Assembly (NCBI GenBank): GCA_963971225.1
Contig: OZ020267.1
Location: 85,239,648-85,303,647, forward strand
DNA length: 64,000 bases
Reading direction: 5' to 3'
Origin: Melieria omissa
Taxonomy: Eukaryota > Arthropoda > Insecta > Diptera > Ulidiidae
The notes under the pieces were generated by a model. That model was given only the letters and a program-made list of their open reading frames with translations, was not told the origin of the DNA and searched no databases. Position numbers and translations under genes: made by a program. Positions 36,294 to 49,656 of the stretch are shown in pieces (position 1 is the first letter of the stretch; every line of letters starts with the position of its first letter).

Positions 36294-36603
36294 TTAACCG
36301 ACTTGTCAGTGTGGGCAAGAGACAACGGTCTAGGGATAAATCCCGAAAAGACCGAACTAGTCCTGTTCACCAAGAAAACGAAGATGCAGGAATTTTCTCT
36401 TCCCTGTGTGGAAGGGCATTCCCTGAAACTATCAAAAGAGGCCAAATATCTTGGCATCATTCTGGACTCAAAACTTTCGTGGAAGCGAAACATTGAAGAA
36501 AGAATGAAAAAGGAGCTTAATGCGCTGTATGCTTGCAAGCGGACCTTTGGTAAAAGATGGGGATTAAAACCCTATATTATCCACTGCATGTGTACGGCGA
36601 TAA

Positions 36604-37533
36604 CACAGTGCAAAACTGAAAAAAGGGACAAGGTCAAACCAGTCTCATTCGATAGAGGACCTCAGTAGATGAAAAAGTGCCAAGGGATTTTTCTCGGAAT
36701 GTTCGAGGTTTTTTTTTAATGCAGTTTAAAGATGGCGGCTTAATGCCCCTTCCCGAAACATTTAAAACATCATATCTCTTGACTCAAATGTCAGAAAGGA
36801 ATAATTTTTACGTCAAATGAAAGCTAATGATATGAAGTCGATGACAAAATATCCTTTTTTGAAAATTTTTATGAAAAAGGATATGAAGGACCTCAATAAA
36901 ATTTTTATCCTTGAATATCCTGGAAACCGTGAGAGCTAAATTTATATAAACGACTTCTGGTGAAAAAGCATTCAAACATCTATACTGCTTATAAATTTCA
37001 TGTAAATCACTTTTACAGGTAAGACGATTAAAAAAATGTGCTTTGCTACATTCGATGTTTTTAGGAAGCTGCTACGAGATATTTTGTACAGAAAAACATG
37101 AATTCAGCAGTGTATAATTTTTTAATCGTTGTAGAGTCTTAACTGTAAAAGTGATTTACATTTTTCACCAGAAGTCACTTATATAAATTTAGCTCTCACG
37201 GTTTCCAGGATATTCAAGGATAAAAATTTAATTGAGGTCCTTCATATCCTTTTTCAGAAAACTTTTCAAAAAAGGATATTGGGTCATCGACTTCATATCA
37301 TTAGCTTTCATTTGACGTAAAAATTATTCCTTTCTGACATTTGAGTCAAGAGATATGATGTTTTAAATGTTTCGGGAAGTGGCATTAAGCCGCCATCTTT
37401 AAACTGCATTAAAAAAAACCTCGAACATTCCGAGAAAAATCCCTTGGCACTTTTTCATCTACTGAGGTCCTCTATCGAATGAGACGGGTTTGACCTTGTC
37501 CCTCGAAATTTTTTTGGAATTTGTTGCACTGTG
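36604..37533. mobile_element. Foldback element, unit 8, class B form (930 bp)
   Basis: TCTACAAC is missing at the inner end of the left arm (near 37025), while the right arm keeps the complementary bases. One A is lost in the homopolymer near 37411. Ends and TAA duplication are intact. Confidence 0.87.
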
Positions 37534-38058
37534 TAATCAGACCCATCATTCATTACCTATGGTTCTCATGTCTGGTGGCCAGCCATGGACAAAAAGAGCA
37601 ACCAGAGCAATCTGGGGAGGGTGCAGAGACTTGCCACGATGGCGATCACGGGGGCGGCGAAAAGCGCTCCGCGAATGGCTCTGGAAATGTTTTTGCACCT
37701 TCCCCCAGTGGACCTGTTCGTAAAGGCCAGCGCAGCAAAGACAAACCTCAGATTGAGGGAGTCTAATCAGCTGAGGCCATGCGGCTACGGACATTCTAGC
37801 ATTCTGAACGTTCTTATGACTAGCTCTACCGGACAAGGTATTTTAGATAAGGCCACTGATTTCCCGGTAAAGCGCAGTGACTTCGAATTGAAGATTCCCA
37901 TTTACTATCCCTCCAGGGACAACTGGCAACAGCCCGAGATGGAAGATTCTGCAGGAGTCTACTTCACCGACGCACACTGGGGTAATATATAAGTAAAGTG
38001 GCGATTAATTCAAAAACGAAAAATAAAGATAGAGATATGTTTTTGGTACCGGGTTAAA

Positions 38059-38679
38059 GTGAATAATTCTGCATTAATACGTGAAAGAATTGTTGCGAAA
38101 CACCAGGTATGCATGATGCATATGCATGAAAATAAATCTAATTTCGATGGACCAGATGGTTGTCTATGTTACTGGATGGTTTTCAGTAAGGAACCCCTTA
38201 AATTTTCTAAAAGAAATTTCGGTGGCGGATCTGTGATGGTGTGGGGCGTATTTCAAAAACATGGAACGGTCGATTTTCGCTTCACGAGCTCAAGAATGGG
38301 CAGTACAGGATATACTGGAGAGTTGGATCGCGGCCTTCTTCTATTTTGATTAGAAAATAGATATAAACCATATAATTTTATGCAAGATAACGCGGCCATT
38401 CATAAAAGTCGGCAAACAATAGGGTTTTAGAATATTGCTTTGGTCAAACTATGGACCGACCAACTTGTTCGCACGATTTGATCCCGATTGAAAATATGTG
38501 CGGAGTACTTGCCAGGCGTGTCTATGGGGAAAATGAAAATACAACTGTGTTGGGGACTTAAAAATTACTATTCTAAAGGAGTGGAGCCATCTGGAGCCCC
38601 AATTATCGGTTAAGCTTATAAATTACATGTGAAAACAGTTGTTTGATATTGAAAAGAAAGGGGCGGGTACCATTAATTA
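38059..38679 (+). pseudogene. Tc3-like transposase relic, unit 8
   Basis: Carries the class B substitution A at 38625, but keeps GGGS in the KRNFGGGSVMVWG motif, unlike units 10 and 13. Confidence 0.85.
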
Positions 38680-38851
38680 CACTGTGCAAGTCGAAAATTC
38701 AGACATGGGGGGGACTTACAGAGCGACTTTTCATAGGTTTACTGAGTTGAGATCCACCAGCCGTTTGGCTGGATTGGCTCTAGTTTAAGAGAAATCCGAC
38801 TTTGAAGTTTGCTCATGTCTGAATTTTTGAGGGTAAATTTCACGCACAGTG
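38680..38851. mobile_element. Possible 172-bp inverted-repeat element, unit 8
   Basis: Ends and TTA flanks conserved. Confidence 0.48.
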
Positions 38852-39324
38852 TTATTGATTCAACGTTTGTAAAACAAAAATTGAAATCTATGTTAATGTC
38901 AACAAAAAAAACCCATGTGTCTTATAATTTTGTTACGCTTGCAGCTACCTCAAATATTGCTCATTCCCACAAAAGCTAACGTTATGCTTAAAATTAAAAC
39001 TGAAACTTCACAAAATCATTCTGCGTTTTTGCTTTTCTAAAAAAAATTACTGTTTAGATTTGGCGAAGCTGCAAAGTGAAATTTTCTGAGTGTCTTATAA
39101 TTATGTTACGCACCTTATACCTAATTAAAAAAAGTTAAGACCAAATTCTCATATTTCATAAGTCTACGAAGAAAAGTTATCTTTTGACCTTCATTTGCAT
39201 GTATATATATATAAAAAAAAGTTCCCAAAAATCGCTAAATTTTGTATATTTCTATAAGAGCTTCAAAAAAAACTTCTTTTTTTGTCGCGTCCGTTTCATT
39301 GCATAATTGGTTGTTATCGAAATA

Positions 39325-39881
39325 CACTATGATCAATAAGTACCGGGACTGTGTCAAAAAAACAAAATTTTGTTATTCTTCTGGTAAATTTATTTTATCC
39401 CCTTCAAAATAAGCCCCATCTGAAGCAATACACATATGCCAACGCTTAATCCAATCGTCCATGCACTTCTGGTAAGCCGAAGCAGGTATGGCCTTCAGCT
39501 CTCGCGTCGCATTTTCTTTTATGACTCTCTTTCCACGACGCGGTAACTTGAATCGGGAGAACAGGAAAAAGTCACATGGTGCCATATCTGGAGAATAGGG
39601 AGCCTGATCGATGATATTCACACTGTGTTTGTTCAAATAATCGCGAATAATGTGTGACAAAATTTCAAACAAATACGTTGATAAACAAAATTATCCATTG
39701 TAAAATTCGACGAAGTACAAAAAGTTGACTGACGCTAACAGCTGCCAAACAAAAACTAATGATGCAATCCCGCTCAAAATTTGACACAGATGTCAGTTAA
39801 GGTCCTACCTATTTTTTTACCTGCATCGGGCAACGGCGGACAATTTAAAATACACAGTCCCGGTACTTATTGATCATAGTG
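39325..39881 (-). mobile_element. Mariner deletion derivative, unit 9
   Basis: Perfect inverted repeats, TA flanks, Phe state. Confidence 0.93.
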
Positions 39882-40721
39882 TATATATAACATATCGACT
39901 TTTTGTGTTTCTTTCTTGCTTTTGGTGTAATTGAAAGCGCAGGCAATAAGGTCGAATGGGCAATAAGGTCGTTTGACCCCTACAAGTCCACGGGCCCTGA
40001 TGGTATCAATCCAGCAATGCTACAACAAGCCGGAGACTGTATTCTGCAACCCCTAGTAAACATCTTTAAAGGATGCCTATTAAGAAATGTTGTTCCAAAG
40101 CAGTGGAGAGACGTCAAAGTATTTTTCAAACTGAAGGCAGGAAAGGCCAGCCACACTACGACTAAAGACTATAGACCTATCAGCCTCTCCTCATTTTTAT
40201 TGAAAACGCTAGAGAGGCTGTTGGATAGATATATAGGAGACAACCGGGGACTATCTTCTGAACTCTGCAGGGCACAACACGCCTACCAACAGGGGAAGTC
40301 GGTAGACAGTGCACTGCACAGCGTTGTGGACCCCATAGAGAATTCTTTGGCTTTAAAGGAGTACACAATGGCTGCCTTCCTCGATATAGAGGGGGCTTTC
40401 AACAATGTCACCACTGAGGCCATAACAAGAGCACTTCGTGCATACAATGTGGAAAGCTTCGTTATCGATTGGGTTGAAACGATGCTGCAAGACAGGATAA
40501 TCAACTCAACGATAGGACCGGCTTCCATCAAAAGGAGAGCCACAAGGGGAACACCCCAAGGGGGGTGCTATCCCCTCTTTTATAGCTGCTGGTAGCGGAT
40601 GAGATTCTAAGAGCCTTTCAGAGAAGACGCATTAGAATAGTGGCCTATGCGGACGACATCGTCATCATGATACAAGGCAAATTTGTGCCTACTATCAGTG
40701 AATTGATCGAATCTTCATTAA

Positions 40722-41178
40722 CCTTTACCTGGCACAGGGGGTACCTACGAACCCCACGCGGTTTCTCGTCGATTTTTGATATCTAAATCTTCGAAATCTA
40801 AACTCGTAACGACATCTATCTGTAGTGAAGGGATACACTTTTATACCTATGCCACTAGGATACCGCTGCTACCGTCAGTTCGTCTGTGGCAGTCGTAAAA
40901 GTAAGTTGGGGTGTGTAAGTCCCCCACTCGGCACTCAACGTCGGTTTTTCGTGAATTGTGTAATTTTCCGAAGTTTCCGAATTTTTCCTGAACGCCAATC
41001 TTCATTTTTCTAAACTCTGACTATTTCACCCTTTGAAGGGGTATCTGAAGTTGATCTCTGATTTTTTTCTAAAAAGATATAATCAATATATTTTTTTTAC
41101 AAGGATATTTGTCACTGGGGTTCGTACGAACCCCACTGTGCCAGGTATGTTACTCAGGAGAGGTGTGCCAGGTAAAGG
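40722..41178. mobile_element. piggyBac-like MITE, unit 9
   Basis: TTAA-flanked with 14-bp ends; no private change seen. Confidence 0.9.
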
Positions 41179-41488
41179 TTAACCGACTTGTCAGTGTGGG
41201 CAAGAGACAACGGTCTAGGGATAAATCCCGAAAAGACCGAACTAGTCCTGTTCACCAAGAAAACGAAGATTCAGGAATTTTCTCTTCCCTGTGTGGAAGG
41301 GCATTCCCTGAAACTATCAAAAGAGGCCAAATATCTTGGCATCATTCTGGACTCAAAACTTTCGTGGAAGCGAAACATTGAAGAAAGAATGAAAAAGGAG
41401 CTTAATGCGCTGTATGCTTGCAAGCGGACCTTTGGTAAAAGATGGGGATTAAAACCCTATATTATCCACTGCATGTGTACGGCGATAA

Positions 41489-42427
41489 CACAGTGCAAAA
41501 CTGAAAAAAGGGACAAGGTCAAACCAGTCTCATTCGATAGAGGACCTCAGTAGATGAAAAAGTGCCAAGGGATTTTTCTCGGAATGTTCGAGGTTTTTTT
41601 TTAATGCAGTTTAAAGATGGCGGCTTAATGCCCCTTCCCGAAACATTTAAAACATCATATCTCTTGACTCAAATGTCAGAAAGGAATAATTTTTACGTCA
41701 AATGAAAGCTAATGATATGAAGTCGATGACAAAATATCCTTTTTTGAAAATTTTTATGAAAAAGGATATGAAGGACCTCAATAAAATTTTTATCCTTGAA
41801 TATCCTGGAAACCGTGAGAGCTAAATTTATATAAACGACTTCTGGTGAAAAAGCATTCAAACATCTATACTGCTTATAAATTTCATGTAAATCACTTTTA
41901 CAGGTAAGACTCTACAACGATTAAAAAAATGTGCTTTGCTACATTCGATGTTTTTAGGAAGCTGCTACGAGATATTTTGTACAGAAAAACATGAATTCAG
42001 CAGTGTATAATTTTTTAATCGTTGTAGAGTCTTAACTGTAAAAGTGATTTACATTTTTCACCAGAAGTCACTTATATAAATTTAGCTCTCACGGTTTCCA
42101 GGATATTCAAGGATAAAAATTTAATTGAGGTCCTTCATATCCTTTTTCAGAAAACTTTTCAAAAAAGGATATTGGGTCATCGACTTCATATCATTAGCTT
42201 TCATTTGACGTAAAAATTATTCCTTTCTGACATTTGAGTCAAGAGATATGATGTTTTAAATGTTTCGGGAAGTGGCATTAAGCCGCCATCTTTAAACTGC
42301 ATTAAAAAAAAACCTCGAACATTCCGAGAAAAATCCCTTGGCACTTTTTCATCTACTGAGGTCCTCTATCGAATGAGACGGGTTTGACCTTGTCCCTCGA
42401 AATTTTTTTTGAATTTGTTGCACTGTG
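41489..42427. mobile_element. Foldback element, unit 9
   Basis: Class A form with both arms complete. Confidence 0.87.
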
Positions 42428-42948
42428 TAATCAGACCCATCATTACCTATGGTTCTCATGTCTGGTGGCCAGCCATGGACAAAAAGAGCAACCAGAGCAA
42501 TCTGGGGAGGGTGCAGAGACTTGCCACGATGGCGATCACGGGGGCGGCGAAAAGCGCTCCGCGAATGGCTCTGGAAATGTTTTTGCACCTTCCCCCAGTG
42601 GACCTGTTCGTAAAGGCCAGCGCAGCAAAGACAAACCTCAGATTGAGGGAGTCTAATCAGCTGAGGCCATGCGGCTACGGACATTCTAGCATTTTGAACG
42701 TTCTTATGACTAGCTCTACCGGACAAGGTATTTTAGATAAGGCCACTGATTTCCCGGTAAAGCGCAGTGACTTCGAATTGAAGATTCCCATTTACTATCC
42801 CTCCAGGGACAACTGGCAACAGCCCGAGATGGAAGATTCTGCAGGAGTCTACTTCACCGACGCACACTGGGGTAATATATAAGTAAAGTGGCGATTAATT
42901 CAAAAACGAAAAATAAAGATAGAGATATGTTTTTGGTACCGGGTTAAA

Positions 42949-43569
42949 GTGAATAATTCTGCATTAATACGTGAAAGAATTGTTGCGAAACACCAGGTAT
43001 GCATGATGCATATGCATGAAAATAAATCTAATTTCGATGGACCAGATGGTTGTCTATGTTACTGGATGGTTTTCAGTAAGGAACCCCTTAAATTTTCTAA
43101 AAGAAATTTCGGTGGCGGATCTGTGATGGTGTGGGGCGTATTTCAAAAACATGGAACGGTCGATTTTCGCTTCACGAGCTCAAGAATGGGCAGTACAGGA
43201 TATACTGGAGAGTTGGATCGCGGCCTTCTTCTATTTTGATTAGAAAATAGATATAAACCATATAATTTTATGCAAGATAACGCGGCCATTCATAAAAGTC
43301 GGCAAACAATAGGGTTTTAGAATATTGCTTTGGTCAAACTATGGACCGACCAACTTGTTCGCACGATTTGATCCCGATTGAAAATATGTGCGGAGTACTT
43401 GCCAGGCGTGTCTATGGGGAAAATGAAAATACAACTGTGTTGGGGACTTAAAAATTACTATTCTAAAGGAGTGGAGCCATCTGGAGCCCCAATTATCGGT
43501 TAAGCTTATAAATTCCATGTGAAAACAGTTGTTTGATATTGAAAAGAAAGGGGCGGGTACCATTAATTA
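42949..43569 (+). pseudogene. Tc3-like transposase relic, unit 9
   Basis: Common class A state. Confidence 0.85.
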
Positions 43570-43741
43570 CACTGTGCAAGTCGAAAATTCAGACATGGGG
43601 GGGACTTACAGAGCGACTTTTCATAGGTTTACTGAGTTGAGATCCACCAGCCGTTTGGCTGGATTGGCTCTAGTTTAAGAGAAATCCGACTTTGAAGTTT
43701 GCTCATGTCTGAATTTTTGAGGGTAAATTTCACGCACAGTG
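43570..43741. mobile_element. Possible 172-bp inverted-repeat element, unit 9
   Basis: Ends and TTA flanks conserved. Confidence 0.48.
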
Positions 43742-44214
43742 TTATTGATTCAACGTTTGTAAAACAAAAATTGAAATCTATGTTAATGTCAACAAAAAAA
43801 ACCCATGTGTCTTATAATTTTGTTACGCTTGCAGCTACCTCAAATATTGCTCATTCCCACAAAAGCTAACGTTATGCTTAAAATTAAAACTGAAACTTCA
43901 CAAAATCATTCTGCGTTTTTGCTTTTCTAAAAAAAATTACTGTTTAGATTTGGCGAAGCTGCAAAGTGAAATTTTCTGAGTGTCTTATAATTATGTTACG
44001 CACCTTATACCTAATTAAAAAAAGTTAAGACCAAATTCTCATATTTCATAAGTCTACGAAGAAAAGTTATCTTTTGACCTTCATTTGCATGTATATATAT
44101 ATAAAAAAAAGTTCCCAAAAATCGCTAAATTTTGTATATTTCTATAAGAGCTTCAAAAAAAACTTCTTTTTTTGTCGCGTCCGTTTCATTGCATAATTGG
44201 TTGTTATCGAAATA

Positions 44215-44771
44215 CACTATGATCAATAAGTACCGGGACTGTGTCAAAAAAACAAAATTTTGTTATTCTTCTGGTAAATTTATTTTATCCCCTTCAAAAT
44301 AAGCCCCATCTGAAGCAATACACATATGCCAACGCTTAATCCAATCGTCCATGCACTTCTGGTAAGCCGAAGCAGGTATGGCCTTCAGCTCTCGCGTCGC
44401 ATTTTCTTTTATGACTCTCTTTCCACGACGCGGTAACTTGAGTCGGGAGAACAGGAAAAAGTCACATGGTGCCATATCTGGAGAATAGGGAGCCTGATCG
44501 ATGATATTCACACTGTGTTTGTTCAAATAATCGCGAATAATGTGTGACAAAATTTCAAACAAATACGTTGATAAACAAAATTATCCATTGTAAAATTCGT
44601 CGAAGTACAAAAAGTTGACTGACGCTAACAGCTGCCAAACAAAAACTAATGATGCAATCCCGCTCAAAATTTGACACAGATGTCAGTTAAGGTCCTACCT
44701 ATTTTTTTACCTGCATCGGGCAACGGCGGACAATTTAAAATACACAGTCCCGGTACTTATTGATCATAGTG
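44215..44771 (-). mobile_element. Mariner deletion derivative, unit 10
   Basis: Leu state (G at 44442). A to T at 44600 lies upstream of the transposase ATG. Ends intact. Confidence 0.93.
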
Positions 44772-45611
44772 TATATATAACATATCGACTTTTTGTGTTT
44801 CTTTCTTGCTTTTGGTGTAATTGAAAGCGCAGGCAATAAGGTCGAATGGGCAATAAGGTCGTTTGACCCCTACAAGTCCACGGGCCCTGATGGTATCAAT
44901 CCAGCAATGCTACAACAAGCCGGAGACTGTATTCTGCAACCCCTAGTAAACATCTTTAAAGGATGCCTATTAAGAAATGTTGTTCCAAAGCAGTGGAGAG
45001 ACGTCAAAGTATTTTTCAAACTGAAGGCAGGAAAGGCCAGCCACACTACGACTAAAGACTATAGACCTATCAGCCTCTCCTCATTTTTATTGAAAACGCT
45101 AGAGAGGCTGTTGGATAGATATATAGGAGACAACCGGGGACTATCTTCTGAACTCTGCAGGGCACAACACGCCTACCAACAGGGGAAGTCGGTAGACAGT
45201 GCACTGCACAGCGTTGTGGACCCCATAGAGAATTCTTTGGCTTTAAAGGAGTACACAATGGCTGCCTTCCTCGATATAGAGGGGGCTTTCAACAATGTCA
45301 CCACTGAGGCCATAACAAGAGCACTTCGTGCATACAATGTGGAAAGCTTCGTTATCGATTGGGTTGAAACGATGCTGCAAGACAGGATAATCAACTCAAC
45401 GATAGGACCGGCTTCCATCAAAAGGAGAGCCACAAGGGGAACACCCCAAGGGGGGTGCTATCCCCTCTTTTATAGCTGCTGGTAGCGGATGAGATTCTAA
45501 GAGCCTTTCAGAGAAGACGCATTAGAATAGTGGCCTATGCGGACGACATCGTCATCATGATACAAGGCAAATTTGTGCCTACTATCAGTGAATTGATCGA
45601 ATCTTCATTAA

Positions 45612-46068
45612 CCTTTACCTGGCACAGGGGGTACCTACGAACCCCACGCGGTTTCTCGTCGATTTTTGATATCTAAATCTTCGAAATCTAAACTCGTAAC
45701 GACATCTATCTGTAGTGAAGGGATACACTTTTATACCTATGCCACTAGGATACCGCTGCTACCGTCAGTTCGTCTGTGGCAGTCGTAAAAGTAAGTTGGG
45801 GTGTGTAAGTCCCCCACTCGGCACTCAACGTCGGTTTTTCGTGAATTGTGTAATTTTCCGAAGTTTCCGAATTTTTCCTGAACGCCAATCTTCATTTTTC
45901 TAAACTCTGACTATTTCACCCTTTGAAGGGGTATCTGAAGTTGATCTCTGATTTTTTTCTAAAAAGATATAATCAATATATTTTTTTTACAAGGATATTT
46001 GTCACTGGGGTTCGTACGAACCCCACTGTGCCAGGTATGTTACTCAGGAGAGGTGTGCCAGGTAAAGG
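45612..46068. mobile_element. piggyBac-like MITE, unit 10
   Basis: TTAA-flanked with 14-bp ends; no private change seen. Confidence 0.9.
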
Positions 46069-46378
46069 TTAACCGACTTGTCAGTGTGGGCAAGAGACAA
46101 CGGTCTAGGGATAAATCCCGAAAAGACCGAACTAGTCCTGTTCACCAAGAAAACGAAGATTCAGGAATTTTCTCTTCCCTGTGTGGAAGGGCATTCCCTG
46201 AAACTATCAAAAGAGGCCAAATATCTTGGCATCATTCTGGACTCAAAACTTTCGTGGAAGCGAAACATTGAAGAAAGAATGAAAAAGGAGCTTAATGCGC
46301 TGTATGCTTGCAAGCGGACCTTTGGTAAAAGATGGGGATTAAAACCCTATATTATCCACTGCATGTGTACGGCGATAA

Positions 46379-47308
46379 CACAGTGCAAAACTGAAAAAAG
46401 GGACAAGGTCAAACCAGTCTCATTCGATAGAGGACCTCAGTAGATGAAAAAGTGCCAAGGGATTTTTCTCGGAATGTTCGAGGTTTTTTTTTAATGCAGT
46501 TTAAAGATGGCGGCTTAATGCCCCTTCCCGAAACATTTAAAACATCATATCTCTTGACTCAAATGTCAGAAAGGAATAATTTTTACGTCAAATGAAAGCT
46601 AATGATATGAAGTCGATGACAAAATATCCTTTTTTGAAAATTTTTATGAAAAAGGATATGAAGGACCTCAATAAAATTTTTATCCTTGAATATCCTGGAA
46701 ACCGTGAGAGCTAAATTTATATAAACGACTTCTGGTGAAAAAGCATTCAAACATCTATACTGCTTATAAATTTCATGTAAATCACTTTTACAGGTAAGAC
46801 GATTAAAAAAATGTGCTTTGCTACATTCGATGTTTTTAGGAAGCTGCTACGAGATATTTTGTACAGAAAAACATGAATTCAGCAGTGTATAATTTTTTAA
46901 TCGTTGTAGAGTCTTAACTGTAAAAGTGATTTACATTTTTCACCAGAAGTCACTTATATAAATTTAGCTCTCACGGTTTCCAGGATATTCAAGGATAAAA
47001 ATTTAATTGAGGTCCTTCATATCCTTTTTCAGAAAACTTTTCAAAAAAGGATATTGGGTCATCGACTTCATATCATTAGCTTTCATTTGACGTAAAAATT
47101 ATTCCTTTCTGACATTTGAGTCAAGAGATATGATGTTTTAAATGTTTCGGGAAGTGGCATTAAGCCGCCATCTTTAAACTGCATTAAAAAAAACCTCGAA
47201 CATTCCGAGAAAAATCCCTTGGCACTTTTTCATCTACTGAGGTCCTCTATCGAATGAGACGGGTTTGACCTTGTCCCTCGAAATTTTTTTTGAATTTGTT
47301 GCACTGTG
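46379..47308. mobile_element. Foldback element, unit 10, class B form (930 bp)
   Basis: Same 8-bp left-arm deletion (near 46800) and homopolymer loss as unit 8. Confidence 0.87.
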
Positions 47309-47833
47309 TAATCAGACCCATCATTCATTACCTATGGTTCTCATGTCTGGTGGCCAGCCATGGACAAAAAGAGCAACCAGAGCAATCTGGGGAGGGTGCA
47401 GAGACTTGCCACGATGGCGATCACGGGGGCGGCGAAAAGCGCTCCGCGAATGGCTCTGGAAATGTTTTTGCACCTTCCCCCAGTGGACCTGTTCGTAAAG
47501 GCCAGCGCAGCAAAGACAAACCTCAGATTGAGGGAGTCTAATCAGCTGAGGCCATGCGGCTACGGACATTCTAGCATTCTGAACGTTCTTATGACTAGCT
47601 CTACCGGACAAGGTATTTTAGATAAGGCCACTGATTTCCCGGTAAAGCGCAGTGACTTCGAATTGAAGATTCCCATTTACTATCCCTCCAGGGACAACTG
47701 GCAACAGCCCGAGATGGAAGATTCTGCAGGAGTCTACTTCACCGACGCACACTGGGGTAATATATAAGTAAAGTGGCGATTAATTCAAAAACGAAAAATA
47801 AAGATAGAGATATGTTTTTGGTACCGGGTTAAA

Positions 47834-48454
47834 GTGAATAATTCTGCATTAATACGTGAAAGAATTGTTGCGAAACACCAGGTATGCATGATGCATATGC
47901 ATGAAAATAAATCTAATTTCGATGGACCAGATGGTTGTCTATGTTACTGGATGGTTTTCAGTAAGGAACCCCTTAAATTTTCTAAAAGAAATTTCCGTGG
48001 CGGATCTGTGATGGTGTGGGGCGTATTTCAAAAACATGGAACGGTCGATTTTCGCTTCACGAGCTCAAGAATGGGCAGTACAGGATATACTGGAGAGTTG
48101 GATCGCGGCCTTCTTCTATTTTGATTAGAAAATAGATATAAACCATATAATTTTATGCAAGATAACGCGGCCATTCATAAAAGTCGGCAAACAATAGGGT
48201 TTTAGAATATTGCTTTGGTCAAACTATGGACCGACCAACTTGTTCGCACGATTTGATCCCGATTGAAAATATGTGCGGAGTACTTGCCAGGCGTGTCTAT
48301 GGGGAAAATGAAAATACAACTGTGTTGGGGACTTAAAAATTACTATTCTAAAGGAGTGGAGCCATCTGGAGCCCCAATTATCGGTTAAGCTTATAAATTA
48401 CATGTGAAAACAGTTGTTTGATATTGAAAAGAAAGGGGCGGGTACCATTAATTA
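47834..48454 (+). pseudogene. Tc3-like transposase relic, unit 10
   Basis: C at 47996 changes the first Gly of the GGGS motif to Arg, a further decay step shared with unit 13. Confidence 0.85.
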
Positions 48455-48626
48455 CACTGTGCAAGTCGAAAATTCAGACATGGGGGGGACTTACAGAGCG
48501 ACTTTTCATAGGTTTACTGAGTTGAGATCCACCAGCCGTTTGGCTGGATTGGCTCTAGTTTAAGAGAAATCCGACTTTGAAGTTTGCTCATGTCTGAATT
48601 TTTGAGGGTAAATTTCACGCACAGTG
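48455..48626. mobile_element. Possible 172-bp inverted-repeat element, unit 10
   Basis: Ends and TTA flanks conserved. Confidence 0.48.
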
Positions 48627-49099
48627 TTATTGATTCAACGTTTGTAAAACAAAAGTTGAAATCTATGTTAATGTCAACAAAAAAAACCCATGTGTCTTAT
48701 AATTTTGTTACGCTTGCAGCTACCTCAAATATTGCTCATTCCCACAAAAGCTAACGTTATGCTTAAAATTAAAACTGAAACTTCACAAAATCATTCTGCG
48801 TTTTTGCTTTTCTAAAAAAAATTACTGTTTAGATTTGGCGAAGCTGCAAAGTGAAATTTTCTGAGTGTCTTATAATTATGTTACGCACCTTATACCTAAT
48901 TAAAAAAAGTTAAGACCAAATTCTCATATTTCATAAGTCTACGAAGAAAAGTTATCTTTTGACCTTCATTTGCATGTATATATATATAAAAAAAAGTTCC
49001 CAAAAATCGCTAAATTTTGTATATTTCTATAAGAGCTTCAAAAAAAACTTCTTTTTTTGTCGCGTCCGTTTCATTGCATAATTGGTTGTTATCGAAATA

Positions 49100-49656
49100 C
49101 ACTATGATCAATAAGTACCGGGACTGTGTCAAAAAAACAAAATTTTGTTATTCTTCTGGTAAATTTATTTTATCCCCTTCAAAATAAGCCCCATCTGAAG
49201 CAATACACATATGCCAACGCTTAATCCAATCGTCCATGCACTTCTGGTAAGCCGAAGCAGGTATGGCCTTCAGCTCTCGCGTCGCATTTTCTTTTATGAC
49301 TCTCTTTCCACGACGCGGTAACTTGAATCGGGAGAACAGGAAAAAGTCACATGGTGCCATATCTGGAGAATAGGGAGCCTGATCGATGATATTCACACTG
49401 TGTTTGTTCAAATAATCGCGAATAATGTGTGACAAAATTTCAAACAAATACGTTGATAAACAAAATTATCCATTGTAAAATTCGACGAAGTACAAAAAGT
49501 TGACTGACGCTAACAGCTGCCAAACAAAAACTAATGATGCAATCCCGCTCAAAATTTGACACAGATGTCAGTTAAGGTCCTACCTATTTTTTTACCTGCA
49601 TCGGGCAACGGCGGACAATTTAAAATACACAGTCCCGGTACTTATTGATCATAGTG
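49100..49656 (-). mobile_element. Mariner deletion derivative, unit 11
   Basis: Perfect inverted repeats, TA flanks, Phe state. Confidence 0.93.

Larger units (their letters stand above)
35018..37992 (+). pseudogene. Non-LTR RT pseudogene, unit 8, in three pieces, with extra frameshift
   Basis: Pieces at 35018-35836, 36294-36603 and 37534-37992. The CATT duplication near 37548 (CATCATTCATTACC instead of CATCATTACC) adds a second frameshift at the IRPIITYG motif. G at 36386 changes Ile to Met in piece 2. Confidence 0.9.
34230..39114. repeat. Tandem repeat unit 8 (class B, 4885 bp)
   Basis: First class B unit. It has the 8-bp deletion in the foldback left arm, one A fewer in the run near 37411, the 4-bp CATT duplication near 37548 and A at 38625. 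It lacks the two extra substitutions shared by units 10 and 13, so it is either an earlier or a recombinant form of class B. Private changes are G at 35978, G at 36386 and G at 37516. Confidence 0.97.
39903..42882 (+). pseudogene. Non-LTR RT pseudogene, unit 9, in three pieces
   Basis: Pieces at 39903-40721, 41179-41488 and 42428-42882. T at 42694 is private and silent (Leu). Confidence 0.9.
39115..44004. repeat. Tandem repeat unit 9 (class A, 4890 bp)
   Basis: Class A unit between two class B units. A at 39552; one private change, T at 42694. Confidence 0.97.
44793..47767 (+). pseudogene. Non-LTR RT pseudogene, unit 10, in three pieces, with extra frameshift
   Basis: Pieces at 44793-45611, 46069-46378 and 47309-47767; CATT duplication near 47323 breaks the third piece. 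Confidence 0.9.
44005..48889. repeat. Tandem repeat unit 10 (class B, 4885 bp)
   Basis: Class B indels plus C at 47996 and G at 48655, both shared only with unit 13. Private change T at 44600 inside the mariner. Confidence 0.97.
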
